Source: Cyanobium sp. NIES-981
GTDB lineage: Bacteria > Cyanobacteriota > Cyanobacteriia > PCC-6307 > Cyanobiaceae
Reading direction: 5' to 3'
Length of the DNA: 5,780 nt
Assembly: GCA_945907085.1 (NCBI GenBank)
Contig: CAMDSS010000134.1
Coordinates: forward strand, 1 to 5,780
This document shows, in pieces, positions 1 to 5,276 of the stretch. The translations under genes were made by a program, and so were the position numbers. The stretch's first letter is position 1. Each line of letters opens with the position of its first letter. The notes below the pieces were generated by a model. That model was given only the letters and a program-made list of their open reading frames with translations. It searched no databases and had not been told where the DNA came from.

Positions 1-243
1 GGCGCTCACCACATCTTTAAAAGCAAAGCCTGCCTCTTCGAGCACGGCCTGCATGTTGCGCATCACCTGCTGCGATTCAATTGTGATGTCCCCATCGCCA
101 ACCTTCAGATTGGTTTCGGGATCAACAGGAAGCTGTCCTGTGATGAAGAGGGTGTTGCCCTTTTGAAATCCTTGGCTGTAGGAGGCAACAGGCTTGGGGA
201 AGCGATCGCTATGAATCGCTCGACGGATGTCACCGGAAGCCAT
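1..243 (-). CDS. ridA: RidA/YjgF-family enamine/imine deaminase, partial (C-terminus beyond left edge)
   Basis: The first 81 residues are visible and the frame stays open to base 1. Family RidA proteins are about 125-130 residues, so roughly the last third is missing. The visible part matches the Rid family: a PVASYSQGF segment (residues 18-26, family pattern GPYSQA), then a strand reading LFITGQLPVDPETN (32-45, family SGQIPLDPxTG), then QVMRNMQAVLEEAGF (59-73, family Q.xxNLxAxLxAAG) and the start of the DVV motif. Rid proteins are cytosolic trimers that hydrolyse reactive 2-aminoacrylate and related enamines/imines released by PLP enzymes, to 2-ketoacids and ammonia. The catalytic arginine of RidA proper lies near residue 105, outside the window, so deaminase activity versus another Rid subfamily cannot be decided. 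The start is the ATG at 241-243; no Shine-Dalgarno sequence precedes it. The gene is divergent from the SDR gene. Confidence 0.88.
   Translation of the reverse strand, partial: MASGDIRRAIHSDRFPKPVASYSQGFQKGNTLFITGQLPVDPETNLKVGDGDITIESQQVMRNMQAVLEEAGFAFKDVVSA
202..209. repeat. HIP1 palindrome GCGATCGC
   Basis: This is an exact copy of the highly iterated palindrome that is over-represented in many cyanobacterial genomes. It lies inside the ridA coding sequence. Two copies in 5.8 kb is above what chance would give for an octamer and supports a cyanobacterial origin. No local function is inferred. Confidence 0.8.
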
Positions 244-267
244 GGGAGGGGGCTGCTAGGGGTCTCT

Positions 268-273
268 ATTAAA
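268..273 (-). promoter_or_regulatory. Possible -10 element for ridA
   Basis: Read on the minus strand this is TTTAAT, five of six matches to TATAAT, about 25 bases upstream of the ridA start codon. It would give a short leader of roughly 18-20 nt. I found no convincing -35 at 16-18 bp spacing, so the call rests on the -10 alone. Such a promoter without a clear -35 occurs in cyanobacteria, but the evidence is weak. Confidence 0.25.
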
Positions 274-334
274 CGTAGGCAATGCCGGCCGAAGTGTCAT
301 CTCACGGCTATGTCAGGGTTTCCAGGCTGTAGCT

Positions 335-349
335 GTTGCAACCTGCAAC
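335..349. repeat. Short inverted and direct repeat, possible operator
   Basis: The arms GTTGCA and TGCAAC are perfect reverse complements around the 3-base centre ACC. The same stretch also contains TGCAAC twice as a direct repeat (337-342 and 344-349). It lies in the ridA/SDR divergent spacer and overlaps the proposed -35 of the SDR promoter, where a dimeric repressor could bind. No known regulator is assigned. Confidence 0.35.
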
Positions 350-363
350 TGGATTGGCTTAAT
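336..363 (+). promoter_or_regulatory. Possible sigma-70-type promoter for the SDR/channel operon
   Basis: TTGCAA (336-341, four of six to TTGACA) is followed after 16 bp by CTTAAT (358-363, four of six to TATAAT). Transcription would start near 370 and leave a leader of about 36 nt before the SDR ATG at 406. It is the best-placed plus-strand candidate in the spacer, but both boxes are imperfect, so it remains an inference. Confidence 0.3.
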
Positions 364-405
364 CGCCTTAGGTTTGACGAAACAAGCCATTCTTGGGCTA
401 ACGCA

Positions 406-1212
406 ATGACCAGCACCAACCCCCTTGCCAGCAAGGCTCTCTCCACCCTGCTCCAAGGCAAGGTTGCCATTGTCACCGGTGGGAACAGCGGCATTGGCAA
501 ATCCATCGTCGAGTACTTGGCCGAGTTGGGGGCCAAGGTAGTCATCGACTACCGCTCCCATCCTGAGGCCACCGAGGCCCTGGAGGAGGAGATTGGTGCC
601 TACGGCGGTTCGAGCTTTGGGGTGCAGGCCGACGTCGGCAAGCTGGAAGATCTTCAGCGGCTTGTTGATACCGCTGTCAGCAAATACGGCAAGCTCGACA
701 TCATGGTGAACAATGCCGGCATCGAGACACGCACCTCGATTCTGGACACCACACCCGATGACTTCGACAAGGTCTTGAACGTCAATTTGCGTGGCGTCTT
801 CTTTGCCACCCAATACGCCGCCAAGCAGATGATCGCCCAGGGCAGCGGCGGTCGGATCATCAATATCTCATCGGTGCATGAGGATTGGCCGATGCCCAAC
901 AACACGCCCTATTGCGTCGCCAAAGGTGGCGTGCGGATGTTGACCCGCACGGCTGGCGTGGAGCTGGCTTCCAAGGGCGTGACGATCGTGAACGTGGGGC
1001 CAGGAGCGGTGGCCACCCCAATCAACGACTCGACCATGAACAACCCCGAGCTGCTGGCCAAGCTGAATGCGGCCATCCCGATGGGGCGGATGGCTCAACC
1101 CGAGGAGATCGCCAAGGTGGTGGGCTTCTTGGCAAGTGATGCGGCCAGCTACATCACCGCCACCTCGATCTTTGCCGATGGTGGCATCATGCAAAGCAGC
1201 CCTGGCCTCTAG
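406..1212 (+). CDS. Short-chain dehydrogenase/reductase, glucose 1-dehydrogenase type
   Basis: This is a 268-residue classical SDR oxidoreductase, the usual family length. Visible motifs in order are the cofactor glycine motif TGGNSGIG (24-31), Asp76 in ADV which contacts adenine, NNAG (102-105), the structural/catalytic Asn127 in NVNLRG, catalytic Ser156, and the Tyr169-x3-Lys173 pair. The loop GPGAVATPIN (198-207) follows. All four members of the Asn-Ser-Tyr-Lys tetrad are present. The sequence DYRSH after the second strand (48-52) resembles glucose dehydrogenases that take NADP(H) as well as NAD(H). The whole pattern is closest to the GlcDH subfamily (glucose plus NAD(P)+ to gluconolactone), but the true substrate cannot be read from sequence. 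The start is set at ATG 406 because the 81 in-frame residues upstream are Cys/Arg-rich, unlike the family, and overlap the divergent promoter region and ridA. No strong ribosome site is seen. It is probably the first gene of an operon with the two channel genes, 6 bp from the next start. Confidence 0.88.
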   Translation: MTSTNPLASKALSTLLQGKVAIVTGGNSGIGKSIVEYLAELGAKVVIDYRSHPEATEALEEEIGAYGGSSFGVQADVGKLEDLQRLVDTAVSKYGKLDIMVNNAGIETRTSILDTTPDDFDKVLNVNLRGVFFATQYAAKQMIAQGSGGRIINISSVHEDWPMPNNTPYCVAKGGVRMLTRTAGVELASKGVTIVNVGPGAVATPINDSTMNNPELLAKLNAAIPMGRMAQPEEIAKVVGFLASDAASYITATSIFADGGIMQSSPGL

Positions 1213-1218
1213 GTATCG

Positions 1219-1932
1219 GTGAGGTTTACGCCGGAACAGATTGGGCGTTTACGCCATCGCCACCGGGGCTATCAGATCACTTTGGCAACAGAGGTGCTCC
1301 TGCTCCTTCTGTTGCCCCTGGCCCAAGGGCAGCCCTGGTTGCTGTCGGTGATGCTGGTGGTGCTGGCGCTGGTGCTCATCGTGTTCGTGAGCCGCTATTC
1401 GCCCCTCCGTCAAACCCGGCCGTTGATCTATGGGCTGGGGGCGTTGGCAATTGGCTTGGAAATTTTCTGGCATGGGGCGCTAATCCAAGCTCCCGGCCTG
1501 GGGCGAATGTTGACCGTGCCCCATGTGTTTGCGTGGTTGGTCTTTCTTTCGGTTGGGGTGTTCCGCAAGGTGAAAACCTTGGTTCGAGAGCCCTATGTGA
1601 CCGTTTCGGTGGTGCTCGGTGCCGCCTCAGGCTATTTGCTGATCGGCTTGGCTGGTGGATTGCTGTTAACGGCCCTTTGGGCCGTCCAGCCCTCGGCCTT
1701 TGTGCTGGCTTCTTTGCCCCTTGTTAAGGCCGGTCATTCCATTGATTTGGCAGTGGCCCCGGCCCTGATGGCAGCTTCCTTCACGATGCTCACCACCGTG
1801 GGAACGACCGTTCTCAAAACCAGCAATGTGGCCGGCCAAGTGGTGACCACGGTGATCACCATCCTTGGCCAGCTGTATGTGGCGATCTTGATTGCTTTAA
1901 TTCTTGGTCGCTATCACCGCCGAAGTACCTAA
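1219..1932 (+). CDS. Six-helix Ion_trans_2-like membrane protein with degenerate selectivity filter
   Basis: This is a 237-residue very hydrophobic protein. Helices are visible at roughly residues 20-37, 40-58, 68-89, 98-115 and 127-155, then a pore-loop region (about 181-200) and a final helix (about 207-231). The last part aligns by eye with the next gene: GAASGYLLIGLAGGL versus GAVAGYLQLGLTGGL, then the pore loop, then GQLYVAILIALILGRY versus GPLYLALVMGLLISRY. At the filter, however, it reads TTVGTTV (192-198) where potassium channels have TTVGYGD, so the second filter glycine, the tyrosine and the aspartate are all missing. K+ selectivity is therefore doubtful; it may be a non-selective pore, a modulatory partner of the next protein, or something other than a channel. 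The reading frame is intact. The start is GTG at 1219, the only in-frame start between the upstream stop and the conserved Arg/His-rich N-terminus; a weak AGG at 1211-1213 overlaps the SDR stop. The stop overlaps the next ATG by one base (TAATG). Confidence 0.75.
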   Translation: MRFTPEQIGRLRHRHRGYQITLATEVLLLLLLPLAQGQPWLLSVMLVVLALVLIVFVSRYSPLRQTRPLIYGLGALAIGLEIFWHGALIQAPGLGRMLTVPHVFAWLVFLSVGVFRKVKTLVREPYVTVSVVLGAASGYLLIGLAGGLLLTALWAVQPSAFVLASLPLVKAGHSIDLAVAPALMAASFTMLTTVGTTVLKTSNVAGQVVTTVITILGQLYVAILIALILGRYHRRST

Positions 1933-2729
1933 TGGCGACCCTGCAACGCCGCCATCGCTTTTATGGCCATCTGCTCCTGCTTTCGCTCGGGGTGATGGTG
2001 CTGATTGCGTTCCCCTATCCAGTTCGTCGACTCTCGGTTCTCTGTTCTGAAGTCCTCATCCTGATGCTCACCTTTGAGCTGGGGAGGCCATTGCGCCCGC
2101 GCCAGCAAAAGCGTCACTGGTATGACAATGCCTACCGTCTGATTGGACTTGCCGCCTTTGGTTTCCAGTTGCTGTGGTTGCTGAGTCCGGTGAGCTGGCG
2201 TTTCACCAGTGGCGTGCCTGTCTTGGCTCTGATTGCCATGTTTGTGTTTTGGAGTCTCAAGAGACTCTTATATTGTCTATCTCTCGAAAAGGTTGTTAGT
2301 GCAAAGGTTATTTCTGGTGCGGTGGCAGGTTACCTGCAGTTGGGTCTTACTGGGGGCTTGTTTTTTTCCGTGTTGGAAACTGTTGCCCCAGGGAGTTTTG
2401 TCAGTACGGCTCGGGATAACCAGGCTTTGGTCTTGGGGGTGTTCTCCGTCAATCCCGCTGAGGTTTCGTCCTGGATGTTGGATTTATCGAGAATTTATTA
2501 CTTCGCCTTTGTCAGTCTGACAACCGTTGGCTACGGCGACATCGTGCCAACGACGCCTACGGCCCAAATGGCTAGCGTGGCCCTTAGTATTTCTGGCCCC
2601 TTGTATCTGGCCTTGGTGATGGGTCTTTTGATCAGCCGTTATACGATTCAGGGCGATAATCAGATTCAGGGTGATAATCAGATTCAGGGTGATAATCAAC
2701 GGAAACAGGATCCCAGGGATTCCGCTTAG
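1932..2729 (+). CDS. Potassium-channel family protein (Ion_trans_2)
   Basis: This is a 265-residue inner-membrane protein. A basic N-terminus (QRRHR, 5-9) is followed by helices at about 12-27, 33-48, 68-86 and 94-108, a basic linker, a helix at 126-150, a pore loop and a last helix at about 211-234. The filter TTVGYGDIVP (197-206) is a full K+ channel signature, preceded by the pore-helix sequence YYFAFVSL. There is no arginine-rich S4 helix, so voltage gating by the classical sensor is unlikely, and no RCK or cyclic-nucleotide domain follows. The family assembles as tetramers that pass K+ down its gradient. The C-terminus is hydrophilic and carries three IQGDNQ repeats (239-256). Translation probably depends on the upstream paralogue through the TAATG overlap. 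The stretch around 2241-2340 is only about 42% GC by hand count, lower than its neighbours. The function call is firm at family level; physiological role, gating and whether it mixes with the upstream protein are unknown. Confidence 0.85.
   Translation: MATLQRRHRFYGHLLLLSLGVMVLIAFPYPVRRLSVLCSEVLILMLTFELGRPLRPRQQKRHWYDNAYRLIGLAAFGFQLLWLLSPVSWRFTSGVPVLALIAMFVFWSLKRLLYCLSLEKVVSAKVISGAVAGYLQLGLTGGLFFSVLETVAPGSFVSTARDNQALVLGVFSVNPAEVSSWMLDLSRIYYFAFVSLTTVGYGDIVPTTPTAQMASVALSISGPLYLALVMGLLISRYTIQGDNQIQGDNQIQGDNQRKQDPRDSA
2646..2699 (+). repeat. Three tandem 18-bp repeats at the end of the channel gene
   Basis: The unit ATTCAGGGTGATAATCAG occurs three times head to tail at 2646-2663, 2664-2681 and 2682-2699. 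The first copy has C for T at position 9 and the third ends in A instead of G. The unit length is a multiple of three, so each copy encodes IQGDNQ and copy-number change would keep the frame. Near identity suggests recent expansion by slippage. Confidence 0.92.
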
Positions 2730-2733
2730 GTCG

Positions 2734-4140
2734 TCATCCTGCAAGGGTGGCTGACCCTTGCGTGGTTGCCGAGGTTGGGGCTTCAATTGGATCTAGGCCC
2801 ACTTCCACGTCCAGGTGTTGGTTGGGATGGCCAGTGATCAGCATCGATGCCCGCTCCCGGGTAGCGATGGCCCAGAGCCATTTTGAGAGCAGGCTGATGC
2901 GGTTTTCGTTTGCTGGCATGAAGGAGAGGTGAGCGAGACCCCAGAGCAGCCAGCCCACGGCACCCGAGACCCGTAGGCCCCGGAAGTCGGCGACGGCATG
3001 CAACGGACCAAGCACGGCCATACTGCCGAAATCGAACCAGCTAAAGCTCTTGTGGGGTTCCCCTTGGAGTTTGGCGACGATGTCGGCGGCGACCCAGCCG
3101 CCCATTTGCACGGCGGGACCCGCCATGCCCGGTAGAGGTTTGCCATCGGCGGTGTGGCTGTAGGAGCAAAGGTCGCCAATCACGCGAATTTCGGGATGGC
3201 CCTGGATGGAAAAATCCGGTTCCACGACCACCCGTCCGCCCTTGTCCACCGGGCAACCGGTGGCATCGCCCAGCACCTTGCCCAGGTGGGAGGCCCTAAC
3301 GCCCGCTGTCCAGCAGATCGTGGCGGCTTCCAGGGTGTGGCTGCCGTCAGTGGTGGTCACCACCAGCTGGCCTTCGCTGATTTGCTGCACCCGGCCCCCG
3401 AGCAGGAGCTGAACGCCAGCTTTTTGGAAATAGCTCTGGGCCGCTTTGGAGATGGCCGGATCCATGGCGCGCAGCACCCGATCGCCCGGATCCACCAACG
3501 TGACTTTGCATTGCTTGGGATCCAATTGTTTGAAATCCCGCTCCATGGTGTGGCGCATGAGTTCATTGAGGGATCCCGCCAATTCGCATCCCGTGGGCCC
3601 GCCACCAACCACCACCACCGATTGAAGGAAGAGGCGCTTGGCTGGATCGGGAGTCTGTTCGGCTTCCTCGAGGGCTGAAAGCACCCGGCGCCGGATTTCA
3701 TCGGCGTGTTCCAGGATTTTCATTGGCGGCGCCAGGGCCCGCCATTCCTCATGGCCGAAATAGCTACTCCCCGATCCGGCGGCCAGGATCAGGTGGTCGT
3801 AGCTGTAGCGACGCTCGTTGAACACGACCTCCTTCGCCGTGGCATCGATCTCCTGGACTTCGCCGAGGAGTACTTGCACATTGGGAGCCTGGCCCACCAT
3901 CTGCCGCAGGGGGGACGCCACGTCGCCTTGGGAGACCAGTCCAGATGCCACTTGGTAGAGCAAGGGCTGGAACAGGTTGAAGTTGCGCTTATCGATCAGG
4001 GTGACGCGCACGGGTTTGCCGATCAGCGCATGGCAGGCCTTCAAACCACCAAAACCACCGCCCACAATCACCACATGGGGGAGGGCCTTCAGGCTTTCCA
4101 CCGGTGGATCGAGCTCCAGGAAGAAGCGTTCGCGGGCCAT
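2734..4140 (-). CDS. ndb: Type II NAD(P)H:quinone oxidoreductase (NDH-2)
   Basis: This 468-residue flavoprotein transfers electrons from NAD(P)H to the quinone pool at the membrane without pumping protons. The N-terminal FAD-binding Rossmann motif is GGGFGG (27-32) with acidic Asp50 at the end of the second strand. Next comes FNLFQPLLYQVASG (54-67), typical of NDH-2. The second, NAD(P)H-binding, motif is GGGPTGCELAG (179-189); its strand ends in Asp217, which favours NADH over NADPH by family rules. WTAGVRAS (277-284) and the FAD-contacting GD pair (322-323), followed by AVQMGGWVAADI (343-354), complete the fold. A hydrophobic C-terminal part (about 393-408, then the SLLSKWLWA segment) fits the membrane-attachment region. 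The last 30 residues are a variable tail. Cyanobacteria have several such enzymes (NdbA, NdbB, NdbC) with redox-sensing or quinone-reducing roles; which one this is cannot be decided here. The ATG at 4138-4140 lies just before the FAD domain with no clear ribosome site. It is probably transcribed alone, divergent from the Nif11 gene. Confidence 0.93.
   Translation of the reverse strand: MARERFFLELDPPVESLKALPHVVIVGGGFGGLKACHALIGKPVRVTLIDKRNFNLFQPLLYQVASGLVSQGDVASPLRQMVGQAPNVQVLLGEVQEIDATAKEVVFNERRYSYDHLILAAGSGSSYFGHEEWRALAPPMKILEHADEIRRRVLSALEEAEQTPDPAKRLFLQSVVVVGGGPTGCELAGSLNELMRHTMERDFKQLDPKQCKVTLVDPGDRVLRAMDPAISKAAQSYFQKAGVQLLLGGRVQQISEGQLVVTTTDGSHTLEAATICWTAGVRASHLGKVLGDATGCPVDKGGRVVVEPDFSIQGHPEIRVIGDLCSYSHTADGKPLPGMAGPAVQMGGWVAADIVAKLQGEPHKSFSWFDFGSMAVLGPLHAVADFRGLRVSGAVGWLLWGLAHLSFMPANENRISLLSKWLWAIATRERASMLITGHPNQHLDVEVGLDPIEAPTSATTQGSATLAG
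2741..2761. terminator. Stem-loop at the convergent gene ends, possible terminator
   Basis: The arms GCAAGGGT (2741-2748) and ACCCTTGC (2754-2761) are perfect reverse complements around a 5-base loop. The hairpin begins 11 bases after the channel-gene stop and overlaps the last codons of the convergent NADH dehydrogenase gene. Its place between two convergent operons suits a terminator or an mRNA 3'-end stabiliser for the plus-strand transcript. No run of T follows on either strand, so intrinsic termination of the standard kind is not supported. Confidence 0.4.
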
Positions 4141-4164
4141 GGCTCAGGAGACAGTGGGCTCAGG
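4141..4164. repeat. 8-bp direct repeat just upstream of the NDH-2 start
   Basis: GGCTCAGG occurs at 4141-4148 and again at 4157-4164, a spacing of 16 bases start to start. It sits at the end of the 120-bp divergent spacer (4141-4260), in what would be the NDH-2 leader. The rest of this spacer shows no promoter on either strand that I would trust. The repeat could be a regulator or RNA-level site, or chance. Confidence 0.3.
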
Positions 4165-4260
4165 TTATGCAGCTTTGGTTGGGTTGTCTTTGGGCTATGG
4201 CTCTGTACTGGCAAACCGTGACCCTGCTATGAGTGGACGTCTCCATTCCTGGCTCACCCC

Positions 4261-4515
4261 ATGTCTGTTGCTTCGATTCAGGCCTTTGTTTCCAAAATTG
4301 CTGGCGACGATGCCCTGCGGAGCAAGGTGCATGCTGCGGCCGGTGTGGATGACATCGTGACCATCGCTGAGGCCCACGGCCACACCTTGGATAAAACCGT
4401 GTTGCTCAAGGAGCATGCCAAGGCTTTGGGCACCGCCAAGGACCATGAGCTCGAATCCATCAACAGCTGGGGTGATGCCCTGATGCACGCCTTTGGAGCT
4501 ACCGATAAGGATTGA
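4261..4515 (+). CDS. Nif11-domain small protein without double-glycine leader site
   Basis: This is an 84-residue soluble protein with the Nif11 pattern: SIQAFVSKIAGDDALRSKV (5-23), then a second helix with DDIVTIAEAHGHTL (30-43), then a charged linker and HELESI (62-67). In Nif11-type precursor leaders the last segment is normally followed by a Gly-Gly or Gly-Ala cleavage site and a Cys/Ser/Thr-rich core peptide. Here it runs NSWGDALMHAFG and ends 17 residues after HELESI. There is no cysteine anywhere, so nothing could be cyclised through thioether bridges. It is therefore better read as a stand-alone Nif11 protein of unknown role than as a natural-product precursor. No lanthipeptide synthetase or peptidase-transporter gene is in the window. 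The ATG at 4261 follows a C-rich leader without a Shine-Dalgarno sequence. The gene converges on livF, with 29 bases between stops. Confidence 0.75.
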   Translation: MSVASIQAFVSKIAGDDALRSKVHAAAGVDDIVTIAEAHGHTLDKTVLLKEHAKALGTAKDHELESINSWGDALMHAFGATDKD

Positions 4516-4544
4516 AGCTCGGCTTTAGGCCGCGTCAGCTCCCG

Positions 4545-5276
4545 TTAGGCACCCAAGTAGGAGGCCCGCAGCTTGTCGTTGCTGCGCAGCTCCTGGGCGC
4601 TGCCTTCCAGGCTGATGCGGCCCGCCTCCAGCACATAGGCGCGGTGGGCAATCGCGAGGGCGGCGTTGGCGTTTTGTTCAACCAGCAGGATGGTGAGACC
4701 GTCCTGGTTGAGCTGGCGCAGGGTGGTCATCACTTCGGCCACCAACTTGGGAGCTAAGCCCAGGCTGGGTTCATCCAGCATCAGCAGGGTGGGTCGGGCC
4801 ATCAAGGAGCGGGCAATGGCCAGCATTTGCTGCTCCCCTCCAGAGAGGGAGCCCGCCAGTTGGTTGCGCCGTTCTGCCAGCCGTGGGAACAGGCCGTAGC
4901 AACGGTCGATATCAGCCTTGATGCCGGCGCGGTCCTTGCGCAGCCAAGCGCCCAGTTCCAGGTTGTCTTTCACGCTTTGCCGGCCCAGCACCCGCCGCCC
5001 CTCGGGGCAATGGCTGAGGCCCAGCTTCACGGTTCGCTCGGTGCTGACCCGCCCCAGGTCGCCCCCATGCCAAAGGATGGAACCTTGGGCGAGGGGTAAG
5101 AGCCGGGAGGCGGCGCGCAGGGTTGTGCTTTTGCCGGCCCCGTTTGAGCCCAAAAGGGCGACGAGTTCACCGCCGTGCACTGCGATGTTGATGCCCTGGA
5201 GGGCGGTGATGCTGCCGTAGCGCACCACCAGATCCCGGAGTTCGAGCAGGGGAGCCGCTGGAGGGGACACGCTCAT
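4545..5276 (-). CDS. livF: Branched-chain/neutral amino-acid ABC importer ATPase, LivF type
   Basis: This 243-residue ABC ATPase has family-typical length. It shows Walker A GSNGAGKST (43-51), the LivF-type Q-loop region HCPEGRRVLG (89-98), the ABC signature LSGGEQQ (144-150), Walker B LLMLDEP (164-170) and D-loop SLGLAP (171-176). The switch position reads LVEQN (198-202) with Gln in place of the usual His, which is normal for LivF proteins. It would power, as a heterodimer with the LivG partner, uptake of hydrophobic/neutral amino acids through two membrane permeases; the cyanobacterial counterpart is NatE of the N-I system. UrtE of the urea transporter is the main alternative, but the PEGRR motif argues for LivF. 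Its ATG (5274-5276) overlaps the livG stop in an ATGA arrangement, implying coupled translation and equal subunit supply. It is the last gene of the operon; the short CGGC/GCCG hairpin after its end is too weak to call a terminator. Confidence 0.92.
   Translation of the reverse strand: MSVSPPAAPLLELRDLVVRYGSITALQGINIAVHGGELVALLGSNGAGKSTTLRAASRLLPLAQGSILWHGGDLGRVSTERTVKLGLSHCPEGRRVLGRQSVKDNLELGAWLRKDRAGIKADIDRCYGLFPRLAERRNQLAGSLSGGEQQMLAIARSLMARPTLLMLDEPSLGLAPKLVAEVMTTLRQLNQDGLTILLVEQNANAALAIAHRAYVLEAGRISLEGSAQELRSNDKLRASYLGA

Noticed and set aside
163..405. In-frame N-terminal extension of the SDR protein by 81 residues
   Set aside because: The extension is Cys/Arg-rich, has no SDR-family resemblance, and overlaps the divergent ridA coding sequence and the probable promoter spacer. 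ATG 406 gives the normal family length.
1219..1932. Calling the first channel-like gene a pseudogene
   Set aside because: The frame is uninterrupted, the helix pattern and last-helix motif are retained, and translation is coupled to the next gene. Only the filter is changed, so decay is not the better reading.
2252..2267. Palindrome GAGTCTC-AA-GAGACTC
   Set aside because: It lies within well-supported coding sequence for the channel and the 2-base centre is too short for a good hairpin loop. No link to a regulatory site is visible.
3154..3678. Long plus-strand reading frame opposite the NDH-2 gene
   Set aside because: It is antisense to a gene with complete FAD and NAD motifs, and its His/Gly-rich product resembles no family; it is a by-product of GC-rich codons.
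4141..4260. NtcA-type site (GTA-N8-TAC) in the NDH-2/Nif11 spacer
   Set aside because: I scanned the spacer for the two half-sites at the right spacing and found none.
4520..4532. Small hairpin CGGC-TTTAG-GCCG between the Nif11 and livF ends
   Set aside because: A 4-bp stem with no T run on either strand is too weak to call a terminator.
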